This document shows, piece by piece, positions 1-12,100 of a stretch of 64,000 nucleotides of DNA. The notes under the pieces were generated by a model. It had not been told where the DNA came from, searched no databases, and saw nothing but the letters and a program-made list of their open reading frames with translations. The position numbers and the translations under genes are program-made. Each line of letters opens with the position of its first letter. The first letter of the stretch is position 1. The stretch is taken from assembly GCA_023101885.1 (NCBI GenBank), contig JALPQD010000631.1, positions 382,001-446,000 on the forward strand. The letters run 5' to 3'. This DNA is from Typhlomys cinereus. Its lineage: Eukaryota; Chordata; Mammalia; Rodentia; Platacanthomyidae.

Positions 1-1032
1 TGGTAAAGAAGACAGCAACTCTGGTTGGTCAATGTTGTCGTTCCTTATGTCATTGTTGTGACAAATGTACCCGACAAGAAGGGCACCGAAGAGAGGAGAT
101 TCCAGGCTGCGGCCATCATTTCAGGGGAGTCACGGGGTGGGGGTGGGGGTGGGGGTGGGGCAGGGCTTGAAGCAGGTGGTCACATCACATCCACAGCAAA
201 TGCAGAGAGAAGTAGATCCATGTGGGTGGGCTTGCCAGCTCCCTCCCTCCATCTCTCTACAGTCTCAGACCTGCCCAGGGACTAATCCTACCTGCCCTGG
301 GCTGGGTCTTCCCGCATCTATGAATGCAATCGACACAGTCTCACAGACCTGCCCACAGGCCCACCTTCACGTACAGAATCCCTCTCAGAAGTTTCTGGAG
401 GCTGGCTTCTCAGGTGCTAGCCGACCATACTAACCACCACAATCCACACTGCTTGTTTGGATGTTTGACAACTTTTCAAGTTAGCAATTACCACTTCCAA
501 AAGTCTTTTCCCCCTGGGAGGGGAGACTCGGCCCGCCCTGCTTCTTCGGGTGCATGGGGGCACTTCAGATCATGTTGGGGTGCCCCTGGATTGTGCTAAC
601 AACCCATACCTCTGAGTTCCAACGCCGACTGCGTGGCCAGGTGGGCAGGTGGTCCCTGTGCAGTCAAACTGATGCAGATCTTTGAACTCCCTCTATGCCA
701 CTTCTTTCTCCAGTACCCTGCCTTCTGGGCCACACCAGATGGAAGATACTTTGTTTTCTGTCATTTCTTTAGGCCTTATTTTTCAAAAATTCAGCCCACT
801 GAAATTGGAAGACTCTGATATGATCTAAAAATAGTGCTAAACTGAACACATCGAAATTCAGAATACCAAGTAAAATTTGACTTTCAGATAAATAACACAG
901 TTTTTGGAAGCATAAATATGTCCTGTGTGATATTTGGGACAGATTTATGCTAAAACCAGAGCTGGCAATATTTGGATCATAGACATGCTATGGAATTCAA
1001 TTATTTACTCAAAATTAAAATTTAAAAATTCA

Positions 1033-1190
1033 CTGTTAGGTTAGGCATGATTGTTCATGTCTGTCATTTGAGCACTGGGGAGGTAGACAAAGGAGGTTCA
1101 GGAGTTCAAGGCCAGTGTCAGCTACATAGTGAACTAGAGTAGAGGCCAGCCTGAGCCACGAAGGGAGACTCTATCTCAAAGAACACAAAC
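1033..1190 (+). mobile_element. B1-like SINE
   Basis: Recognised by GAGTTCAAGGCCAG-type and GCCAGCCTGAGCCACGAAGG-type sequence and a CTCTATCTCAAAGAA end, in plus orientation. Confidence 0.8.
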
Positions 1191-1191
1191 A

Positions 1192-1383
1192 GGGCTGGGG
1201 AAAGACTTCAGCCAGTAAACTGCTTGCTTTGAAGCATGAGAAACTGAGGGGAATCCTCAGAACCCACTAGAAAAAGCTGGGTGTAGTGACACACGCTTAT
1301 AATCACAGCCCTGGGGAACTGAAGGCCTGCAGCAGCCTAGTCTACTTGGTGAGATCCAAACCAGTGCAAGACTCAGTAAGAAA
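1192..1383 (+). mobile_element. B4/B2-like SINE remnant
   Basis: Starts GGGCTGGGGAAAGACTTCAG and continues into AAAAAGCTGGGTGTAGTGAC, a composite tRNA-type plus B1-like structure. It runs directly into the purine tract. Confidence 0.55.
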
Positions 1384-1545
1384 GAGGAGGAGGAGGAAGA
1401 AGAGGAGGAGGAGGAGGAGGAAGAGGAGGAAGAGGAGGAGGAGGAGGAGGAGGAGGAGGAGGAAAAGAAGGAGGAGGAGGGAGGAGGAAGAGGAGGAGGA
1501 GGAAGAAGAGGAGGAGGAGGAAAAAAAGGAGGAGGAGGAGGAGTT
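1384..1545 (+). repeat. Polypurine (GGA/GAA)n tract
   Basis: About 160 bases of uninterrupted A and G, mostly GAG and GAA triplets, following a SINE tail. It is flanked within 80-110 bases by CA and CT tracts. Mirror-symmetric stretches could form intramolecular triplex DNA. Confidence 0.95.
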
Positions 1546-1621
1546 AGCATCTGAGAACACCTCAGGTTGTTCTGAGTTCTGAGTTCCATAATGCACTCCA
1601 CCACACATTAGCAGCGTGCCT

Positions 1622-1653
1622 GTACACACACACACACACACACCACACACCAC

Positions 1654-1701
<48 letters not shown>
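1622..1701 (+). repeat. (CA)n followed by (CT)n
   Basis: CA repeats at about 1624-1655 with small interruptions, then CT repeats at about 1659-1701. Confidence 0.95.
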
Positions 1702-1704
<3 letters not shown>

Positions 1705-3009
1705 CCTCCCAAACAAAATAAAGCAACAAAAGTTCATTGTTTCTCTGAAATTCAAATGAAAACAATGCGTGGGTCCTAAGTATTTACCTAGCCACACCCT
1801 CTAGGAAGAATTAGGTTCCCTCCTTCCTGCTGAAACCTTCCCAAGACTTCTTCCTTTCAGGGTGGGGAGGCCACTAAGATGCTGGCAAGGCCCCCAGGGA
1901 GTGTGCACTAAGTGCATTTCATGAGCGTAAAATGGTGGAGCCCAGCACCATGTGCAAAGCCAGCCGTCCCGGCCACCCCAGCTCCTGAAAATGGCCGAGT
2001 TAAACATGTGGCGGCTGGAATTGTGACAGGTAATTTGTTTTTCACTTCCATTCCCATTTACATACCAACTTAAAAACTGTTTGCATTGCTTTTAGGAATT
2101 GAATTTTAATATGTTGTTATGCTCTTTTCCCTTCAAGAGAAAAATTTTATTTAAATGTGACTAGTTACTTGGAGAAAATAGGATTAAATATTCAGGTTTT
2201 ATTATTTCACAAAATGAAATTCTTTGGCTTCACTTAGGATGCCTCTGAATGAAAACACATTCCCAATCAATCCATCTCTCCTCGACTCGAAGTAAAATTT
2301 AAAAAGAAGAAGAATGGTTTTCCACCATTCTTCCCATTCCACTGTTTGTATCTGGTGGTTACAGGCAATCAAGTATATTTATAATTCTCTGGCCGGATCA
2401 CTATCTCCTCGACCTGGTCACTTCTGAGTGGATTTATGTTTAGGGCACCCAGAAAGACACAAGGACCATTCCCACATATGCTTGGCATGTGTTCACTTAA
2501 ATTAGCATACATTGAAACTAACATTTGTCAGGAAAAATAAACATGGGAGATAAGTTACAAAGATTTAAAAGAATTTGGAGTGTATGTGACCATTATTATT
2601 AAAAATTAAAATGCACGACGTGAGAATCTCAGGAGGCACTGTGCCACCCTGAGAGACTGCACGGGACTGTGGCTGCACAGGCAAGAGGGAGCTTCTATAT
2701 TCCAAGGTTTGCCCGCTGGTGGGCTGCTCATGCCCCGTGGGGGTCCGGGCCCTTGCCAATGGAGGTGCATCCTGGACAGGGCCCAGTGGATCACAGGCAG
2801 GGGGATGACCAGCCGGAAAGGAGACTATATTGGGTGGGGAGGGAGGGGTTAAGTGAAGACATAAATTCATTGCAATCATGTCTGAAAGTTTCAAGGAATA
2901 AAAAAATGAAAATAAAAAGCCTTTTTTTTTTTTTTAGAAAAAAAAGCACATGATGAAGCTGTTACAGTTAAAACCATTCAGTAATGGTGAATAATTATGT
3001 GAATAAAAC

Positions 3010-3125
3010 ACATCTATCATCTATCTATCTATCTATCTATCTACCTATCTATCTATCTATCTATGCATCTACCTATGTATGTATATATGTATGTATGTAT
3101 CTATCTTTTTAATCCATCCATCCAT
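3010..3125 (+). repeat. (TATC)n / (ATCC)n microsatellite
   Basis: Tandem CTAT units with point changes, then GTAT and ATCC units. Confidence 0.95.
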
Positions 3126-5916
3126 GTTAGTTTATGAAAAAGTTAGCATTTCAAATTACTAAGCATAAAAGTGAGTCTGGATACTGGCCTAATTTTTATC
3201 CCCAAATACATTCCTGAAGATTGAATATGTACAAAGAACAAAACCAAAACAAAGCTCTAAGAGAAATCTCAGTTAAGTTTACTTGCATCTTTGGAGTAAA
3301 AGCTTGTAAGACACAAAGCCCAGAATCCAAAAAGTAAGAAAATGAATATATTTACTTATTATAAAAGAAAACTCTTTTTATGAAAATAAGCCACAAAGTA
3401 GAAAAACCAACGATAACTGTGACATGCAGTAAAGACAAAAAACTCATAAGCAAGTCAGGCGTCAACAGAACGGGCGGGGAACGGAGAACAGTTTTGCAGA
3501 AAAAGGAAACGCGTGGAAGAAAAATTGTGGGAGATGTTCCAACTCACAATGAAAAATACATGTCTAAGCAATGCGGGTTCTTCCCAGCTACTGGAGGGTG
3601 TTGTCCCTTTCCTTTTCTATCTCCTTTCTTAATTTTTGTCTGTTTGTTTGCTTTATACCGCTGGGGATAGAAGCCACCTCTCATGAATGCTAGGCCAATG
3701 TTCCACGCCTGAGCCGCACCCAAGCCCAGGGTGGAAAATCTTAAGGTATGATCATCTCCTCTGCAAGGAGGGCGCGCCACAGTGAGTGGGCACGATGTTG
3801 GAGACTGCAGAAAGCATGTGCTTCTTAGTCCCGCTTTGTCTCCTGCTCAGACTCCCCTCCTTGCAGAAAATTTGAGATTTTCCCCAGATCTATCCAGATG
3901 TTCGTTGAAACATTTAGCAAATAATATACAAAACCTACGACATACAAGAAATATACAAAGACCAAGGTGTCCGATTGGTAGAAAAAATATGGAACAGTTG
4001 CCAAGATCTTGTCACTAAGTTGAAAAGAAACTCAACAGAGACCGAGTACCAAGTACCATGACTGGGGGAACATCACCTTTGTGAAACACAATCTGAGAAA
4101 ATGTAAGAAAAGAATAGCCAGGAACATTTTGCTTTTAATGTAGTGTAGAACCTGAATAATTCAATTTTTCTAACTTTATGCAATTTATAATACTTATCTA
4201 CTTGTTCATTTATTCTTTTTAATGTCTACAGTGAGATGTGTAGGAAGAAAGAGATATACAGGCAGAGACATAACAAGACATTTTTACTTTCTTCTTAGTA
4301 TCCTAAAAAAACTCAGTAAACTATTATATTTAAAGAGAGGGTAATGGTGGTGTGCGTGCGTGCATGTGTGTATGCATGCATATGATCCAAGTACATGATA
4401 TGCACGTGTGAAAATGTCATGAAACCCATTGTTGGTATAATGACTAGCTAAAAAAGGAACAAATCTATAAGAAAAAAAATTGCACGTGGAATCTATCTTC
4501 AGATTGTTTTCTTATTTTTCATCTTGTTACACAGGAATTTCTGGGTTCTTGTTGTTCTTGTTTTAACTGGGATTAAAAATAGTTAATTTGTACGCATGAC
4601 AGGAAAAAAAATTCTTGGCCTAGATTGTAAAAGCTAATTTCAAAAAGATAAGACAACAGACCACCCACCTTCCCAATTAAAGTGAGCTGGGTGAACATAG
4701 GTCACATCTTCCAGAGGTGAATTCACAGCACTGTTAAGCCGCCCCCAGCATCAGCCTCACAGCGCCCCCTGCAGGCTCACTCAGCTTCTCACTGAAGCTG
4801 AGAAAAAAGTGATTTGTGGGGACCTAGGTGGGGAAGGGTTTACTTTCCCTTCCTAATAAATAAGATGAAACAAACAAAAGCCCAATCTTAAATATATAAT
4901 TAGTTTACATGTACTCTATGTAAGTATATTTATGTGTAGACATGTATATTTTTGATGGACACAGGATGCTATCTGTACTTTACATAATGTTACATATTAA
5001 CATTACATACAATGTGTGACAGGAACAGTCAGCTGTAGTTGTAAGTGTTTGACTTCAAATTAAATGCTTATTACAGATACAAATAACCTGACTTCGACTT
5101 AATTTTTATTTACCTCCATTTTATTAACAGGCATACATTTCTCTAAATTCTCTAATTACAAAACAACTTTTTTTCTTAGTCTTCAGTCTAGAGTTTTCAA
5201 GGAAAAAAGGCAATAAGGATGTTACTCCTGTTTACTTTGACAAATAATGAAACATTCTGGAATTTCCGACTCCACCTCTTAATTCTGGTTGATTAATTTG
5301 GTTTCCCACTGCCTAGTTTACCAGGAGTCTGAGCAGCGCTCAGAGGCCAGACATTGGCTGCTTGCAAAGGGCTAAGCAGCTGTGGGACTATGGCGCCCTC
5401 TCGTGGCTCCAAAAGGAAACAGGAACCTTCCAGAATGGATGGGAAGCCTAGAGGAGGTTCCTCAACAGGCCACCCATGGTAGCCAGTATTTAAGATCTTA
5501 TAGTGTACTTAAGTAAAGGGGTCTGGTGTCATAGAGTAGCGGGAGCCACCATTTTTCTCTCTTCACAAGCTTTCAAGTTCAGCAGCTGTATGATGAAACT
5601 TCTGCATGTGGTGTGCCCTGGCATTGCCCGGTTGGCACGCTCCACATTTAACCCCCTGGACTTGACCTGGTCTGACCCAGGGGCAGTGCCCAGGACCCCT
5701 TCCTCTGAATCAGCACAGACCCCGCAGTGGCTCAGACACGCCTCAGCTTAGCCAAGCGTTTTTACCTGATGATGTTATTCACGTGAGCGGGAGCTTTCCG
5801 TGAAAAGAAAGCGATAAATAAGAGGTGACTGACCTCTCGTTATTTCTTTTATCCCCATCCTGAGAGTTCTTTCTCCTAGAGTCAGAATGTCACCTGATGG
5901 GAAAACATATTTGAAC

Positions 5917-6059
5917 TCTGGGCCCGTGAGATGGCTGAGGAGATAGAGGCACTTGTTGTTCAATCCTGAAGACCGAGTTTGATTCCTGCAACTTACGCTA
6001 CAAAGTTGTCCTCTGGCCTCCACATGCTGCTGTGGCACACGCATGCTTGGACTCATACA

Positions 6060-6117
<58 letters not shown>
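5917..6117 (+). mobile_element. B2-type SINE ending in (CA)n
   Basis: Plus-oriented (antisense to LIMCH1): GTGAGATGGCTGAGGAGATA head, GTCCTCTGGCCTCCACATGC body, ending in an uninterrupted CA tract at 6066-6116. The CA end lies 39 bases downstream (in transcript sense) of the donor of the second LIM exon. Confidence 0.85.
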
Positions 6118-6118
<1 letters not shown>

Positions 6119-6155
6119 TTCCCTCACTCATCTTGGGACCCCCCCCAATACTCAC

Positions 6156-6258
6156 TTCTGGATCGCATGTAGCAGTCACTGCAGTTGAGAAGTCCATTGC
6201 GAATCCTAACATCTGTCCCGCTGACTGCATCGCCGAGCTGCCCTTTACAAATGCCACA
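6156..6258 (-). CDS. LIMCH1: LIMCH1 LIM domain, second half
   Basis: 103 nt, acceptor CTTCCCCGTAG|TGTGGC, donor CCAGAA|GTGAGT, phase 0 to phase 1. It encodes [20 protein letters not shown] then [14 protein letters not shown]. The CGIC and CSDC pairs supply the second zinc site, so the LIM domain built with the 8991 exon has all eight ligands (C-C-H-C, C-C-C-C). NCSDC replaces human NCNDC. One base of a Ser codon is left for the final exon, which should encode a short tail like SAGQPTTL. That exon is not visible between 1 and 6155. The donor is followed by a run of eight G and, 39 bases on, by a long UG repeat. Confidence 0.95.
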
Positions 6259-8428
6259 CTACGGGGAAGAAAGGCCAGAAGTTAGACGGTGCCCAGAGGC
6301 CCATGTCTACATCAGGCTGGGTGACGGCTTACACGGCTGGCGCATGGATCACTTCCACAATTTCTGCAATTGTGGACCATGTAGACTTATGGGTTAGTTC
6401 TTGCACAGAGAATCAACGGGAAGCAAAAGTGAAATGTATTTTGAGCACTGAATCCTAAGTCCTTGTCATGTACAGAGAAAGACACAGGTTGAGAGAAGTT
6501 AGCTCATCGGCCCCGAGCTATGAAGCCTGTAGGTGGTGCTGGCAGGTAGCGCGGGATGATCCTAGAGCCCCTTTAACTTTTACAATGCACAGTGTCTTGA
6601 TCGAGATGGAAGAACTGCTTTCAGCAAATTGCACACGACTGTTTGAAACAAACACTTGGCTGACTCTAGGCAAGCTTTAAAGTCACATATCTCTGAGTCC
6701 AGACAGGGCACCCCAAATACACATCTCCTCATTCAAAGGCTGTGAAATCTAGACAAACAGAAAATCTAGAAACAAATATTCGAGGCTTTCCAGTATTGCT
6801 GGCAGAAGTCTACCAGATGAGAGTCATTACTAGGCGTGTTAGGTAGACACAGGAATCAACCTGACAGCTGAAGACTGAGTTCTGGGCATATCTGTGAAGA
6901 ATTAGTAGTTAGGCAAATCCTGAGCACGCTTGAGGGAAATGATCTAACGGATGTGGGAAGACCCAGCCTATAGTGGGTGGAACCTCTCCATGGGGGGGGG
7001 GGGAATAAATGGAGAGAGCTAGTTGTGTTTTGGCATTCTTTGGCAGGCTTTAAGTGAGAAAGTTTGCCCTCTGGGCAATTCCTATAGAGAGGGTGTGACT
7101 AGTTTCATTGGCTCCTGGGGTTGCCATGAACAGTAACCAGAATCATAAGCAAGAATAAACCCCTTGTTCGCTTAAGTTGTCTGGCTTATCAGCAACTCGA
7201 GGAGAAGATGCAGCAGTGGGGAACGGCTATAGAGTCTATATTTGCATACTGAAGTTGAGGTGCCAGGGCAATAAATCCCTGGGGATGAGCTCCATAGCCA
7301 GTAGTTGAGAGCAGAAGCGAAATGTGGGAGGCGCTCTGCCACTGGAAAGACACAGTGGCACTGGAGGGGGTTGGTTCATGTGCCGGCTACTTGTAAAATG
7401 CCCAGGCTTTGATTCATGCTGTAAGGCCACTTGGGTCAGATTGATGCTTCTGGCAAACTGCATCTGTGCTGTGTTTTGTACAACTTCACCATCACCTCTT
7501 AGACTACAACCAAAGTGGGAGTTATTCTCCACCCAGGCAAGTTGACCTTAAAGTCAAGGAAACTACCAAGAAGAGAGAGGACAAGATTCAAGCAAGAAAA
7601 AGAAAGTGGACTAGCTCATACAGAGAAGACAACGGCTCTTATTCAGAGATAGAAGGACTGACTTCCAATGTCATATATAGTAATTTGAAAGGTATGTATG
7701 AGTAGAAAGAAGGAATGGGCTATGTTAGCATTGCACAACCCATGTAGTTAATAATAAATCTAATGTGACAAGTGAACTCATTGACTTATCAGCAAAGAGA
7801 ACTGATATTAGAACTGAGATCTTCTCTTCTACATTCATTCACATAAACTATAGACACTTTGTTAGTGGGAACCATGGAGTCTAAGACAAAGCCCTCGACC
7901 TTATGGAGTTTATCACTTACACCAAAGCTGGTAATTAACAATGTGTAATTCATAACATGAGGACTTATGACAAAAGCAGCTAACCAACTGGGTCTGGTGA
8001 TACACGCCAAATCCAAGTGGCACCTCCCAGCATCAGGAGGCTAAGGCAGAACAATTGCCAGGAGCTCGGTGCCAGCCTGAGCTAACAGTGAAACGCCCTG
8101 TCTTAAACAAAACAAGACAAAAGCCAAGTAAAGCACAACGCACCAAGAAACAAAAACACTCAGCAGATGTAATGTAGGGAGACGAGCCGGGTTCCTTCTC
8201 ACGGGGAGTGCCGGGCCATCTAGAGCACAGGTATACTTATTCCGAGAGCTGTAATCTTACAGCTAAATTATAGTCACCTACTGAGCAGATGATAGTCCAT
8301 TAGATCAATTCCTAAAGTCACAAGAGTTCAGAGAATAGCAAAGACTCCATTCAAATGAATCCATGTGGCCTGCAAGACTTAGAAGCGCTGTCTCCCTGTG
8401 TCCTGTTCCAGCTCTGCTGAGCGTTGCT

Positions 8429-8483
<55 letters not shown>

Positions 8484-9142
8484 TGTGTGTGTTTGTGTCT
8501 ATGTGTATACCAGAGGACACTTAAATATTATGTATGCTTATGGAGGCCAAAGGATGACTTTGAGAATCATCCTGTATTTCTGGTCCTCTTTTTTTTTTTT
8601 GTTCTGGGGTTTCCCAGGTTCTACTCTCCAGGACTGGAAGTTAAGGCCACCACCATGCACCCCCTGGCCCTTCACACTCCAATGTCTTACATGGAACCTG
8701 GGATCCAAACTCAGGTTCTTCTGCTTGCAAGGCAGAGAGGCTAACCTCTGAGCCATCTCTCCAGCCCCTGGAGTGCCGGCTTTAGGGAAAGATACATTGT
8801 ACAGATATGATTTCCTTCTCCCTCTATATCCCAGAGAGATTCAGGAGAGCTCTATCCTGCAGCTGGATTCTACCCACCTGTGTCTGCACCACATGCACAG
8901 AAGTGGTAGGAAAGGTCTTCGCGTCTTAGGGGGATTGCTCAGCGCGGGATCAGGCAGTCCCACCTGGAGACAAGAGTGGTCAGTACATACCCTGAAACAC
9001 TGGATGTGAAAATAGAGATTCAAGGTCTCGATGATCATGGCGGCCCCTTTCCCCAGAGCCAGTCCGCAGGAGGAGCACAGCTTCTTCCCACTGATAGACC
9101 TGCGAAAACACACACGGCAGCGAAATCTCAGCTCGGAAGAGG

Positions 9143-9186
<44 letters not shown>

Positions 9187-12100
9187 ATATCATCACTTCA
9201 TGCCAAAATGGAGACATGTTTGTGCTGAATACTCATATCGTGAATGAAATGAGGAACACAGAGTCCACAGTGAACTCGGAACTCAGTGCTGCTATAAATG
9301 GCCAAACGGCTAAGCAGAACGCAGCCAGCCTCCATGTGGGACTGAATCTGGTGTGTGCCTGGAGCTGTTCCTCCTTAGAGGTCTGTGCGGTGCATTCCAA
9401 CAAACGTACGGTCAACTCATAATCAATTGAAGCTTGACTATCACTCTTTCAAGGCTTTTCAGTATTTTGGCAGCATGTGTCTGCAAGCCGGGCAGACGAG
9501 CATTTGCCTTCTGGCTACACAGCACACCCCTCACTATATAGCATCCTAACCTCTTTCCCACGCCTGCAACCCCGGGGGGTGCCAACCAGCGGACTGAAAC
9601 TAAACCCTGCAGACCACGCAAGGGACAAGGTCAGCTCCCCACCAGCCACCAGCAGGCTGTCCTCCTACGGGCACCTTCCCTCCACCACGGCAGCTTGCGG
9701 AGATGCCCGCTGTGAATGCCATGAGAACTTTAGAAACCCGCAGTGCCGTTGAAAGACAAGCCAGGCCAGAAGACCAGAGGAAACAGAAAGGCAGGTGATT
9801 GAAAAGTGGAAGAACGGTCCTTCACCAGACCCCGAAGATTAGGATTTCCTTCTTATCTAGGAGTCAAGTGAAATTTCTCTATCACCAAAAGGCTCTAAAG
9901 ACTCACTCGCTTGTGCCGCCAGTGGATGGAAACTCGGGCACTTTTTCAGTGTGGCATAGGGTTTGGCTAAAGTCTGGAAGCATCGTTAGAGAGCCAGGAG
10001 GGTTGGAAGAGGAGGGCGAAGCTTGTCTTCCCAGCCTGGAAGACTGCTGCTTGGCAGGAGCTAAGAGCTCATTGGCCCACAAGGACCAAGTGTCCTGGAG
10101 GCAGAGACGCCACCCCTGGAGCCCAGCGCTGTCTGGTGGGGTTTCTTATTAGATTGCAGGTTCCCTACAATATCATTAAAGCCTGCTGGCCATAGCTGGC
10201 CAGTGTCACACGCTGGCCTCGTTTTCTCCCGGGCTGATGACTCTGCAGGCAAATGAGGGGGTGCTTGCCCATTATCCCCGTGTGCGTGCGTGCGTGCGTG
10301 TGTGGACAATTCCCTTGGCATGGCTTGGCGTGCACTGAGCTTATGCCCGACGACATGCTGGGTCGCACAAAGCAGTCTCAGACAGGCTTGCTGACCTCTT
10401 GTACCTGTTTGGAGACTGGCCAGGAGGGGTGGGCGAACAGGGGGACATGGGCCCAGCTTGGAAGTTCTCTCGAGGGCTTTTCCTGTAAGACGGCAAAGGA
10501 GCCCAAATTATGACAAGCAACCAGAAGCCACCATAAAAGACATCTTAGATGAAAAATATCAAGCAGCCACAGAGGATTCTTCTGTTGATACTTTCATTGG
10601 CTTGCTTGGTTTGAGAGGGGGTCTGCAGAAGTAGCCCAGCACGGACTCGAACTTTCCATCCTTCTGCTTCAGCCTTCTAAGTGCTGGCCTCACATGTGTC
10701 TGCTACCATGCCTGCTTTTGTGATTTTTTTTTCCTTTTGAAGAACAAAAACAGTAATTCCATTTACAAAGATTATGCAGACGCCAACTGTGTAAAATCAA
10801 AACCATGCTGACGCTGCTGATTGTAAAGGAAACGCTTGTGAAGTCTTTACTTAAATTTGCTGACTTGTTCTTTAATTGCTTACCATGGCTGCTTCTGCAT
10901 GCTAGGCTTCCTATAAAAATTACGGGCTGGGTGGGATGGGAACGGTGACTACAGATCCAGGGAGAAACTCTAAAGAGAGGTAGGAAGTTCAGGGCAGATC
11001 TGATAGGATGTAGTTTTCAGTACAGCAGAGACATGCAATACAGAGAGTATTTGACACTATTAGGTCATGAAAAACCAAAATGGTCCCAGCCAGAAGTTTC
11101 TGACAAGGTCTCACGGTGCTGTGGGTAGCTCAGGAGCCCTACCTACTATTGAGTTGTTAGTTCTAGGCTTTTAAGATCCTCTGCCTCCCAAATACTTGAC
11201 TAGCAGTGAATTTCCACAGGCTCTGGCCACCGCTGTTCTCTCGGATAAAGCTCTAGCCTTTTCCAAAGCATCCCATGTTCATATGGTACCATAAAGCACC
11301 ATGGCTTAAAAAGACAGTTTGGTCACTGTAATGATCAGTAACGACGATAACATCTAAGCGAGTTCAGCTTCTATTGATTCTGCTGCTACAGACTGCTGGG
11401 CACACAACTGCATAGACCCGCAAGGAGGCAATGGTTCAAGAACAAGAAAAATCTAATGAGAAAAGTCAGGGAAACCTTTATAACACAAGGTATCGTCACT
11501 ACCTGCACTATACCGATTTTATTATTTGACAGCAGCAAAAGTCTGTGAGGTAGTTACTAATTGTCTGTAGTCAAAAGGCAGAGCCAAAATTTATACCCGG
11601 ATGGTCTTGGTCTGAGTGTAGGCAGAATGTTAACTTTTTGAAACCACGATTGAAAGGAAGCCCTCCCTTAACTAGGGTCCTGCAAAGCTGTGCGTTCTTT
11701 GTAAATTCCCTCCACTCCGGAACCAGTCAAACCATTTGGGTAAGTGATTCTACTTCCCTGAACCTCAATTTCCTCATATATTAAATAGGAGTATCAAATC
11801 ATAAAGTTATAGGGAGGGCTCAGTGAATGAATGTATGAAAAAAAGTATTTTAAATCTATTCACCCGATGCCTATTACACTGAAAAGCTTCAAAATGACAG
11901 GAACTATTATAATGTTTTTTTTTTAAATTAGTTTTACAAAATTAAAATGCAGTCCAGGGCATTATCTTGAAATAGTAACTGAATAACAAATTGTTCCTTG
12001 AAACCCCATTTATCCACAGTCTTGGACACAGATCAATTCCAGAACTTAGACTATAGACTTGACCAGTTATTTCCAATATCGAGATCTGCAGAATAAACAA

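Larger units (their letters stand above)
1..6155 (-). other. Left-edge intron of LIMCH1
   Basis: Sequence downstream of the last recognised exon. I searched for a short exon ending in a SAGQPTTL-like peptide on the minus strand and found none, so this is probably intron before the terminal exon. It contains a G-rich run near 138-165, a B1-like SINE (about 1033-1190), a second SINE running into a purine tract, CA and CT tracts, a TATC microsatellite and a B2-type SINE next to the LIM exon. Unique AT-rich sequence fills 2000-2560 and 3120-5300. Confidence 0.6.

Noticed and set aside
1..60. Terminal LIMCH1 exon, because of a TTGGTCAATGTTGT stretch that resembles reversed ACAACATTG
   Set aside because: The frame does not give QPTTL followed by a stop and there is no acceptor in the right place.
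1257..1797. Long Ser/Leu/Glu-rich open frames
   Set aside because: They are translations of the GGA/GAA, CA and CT repeats.
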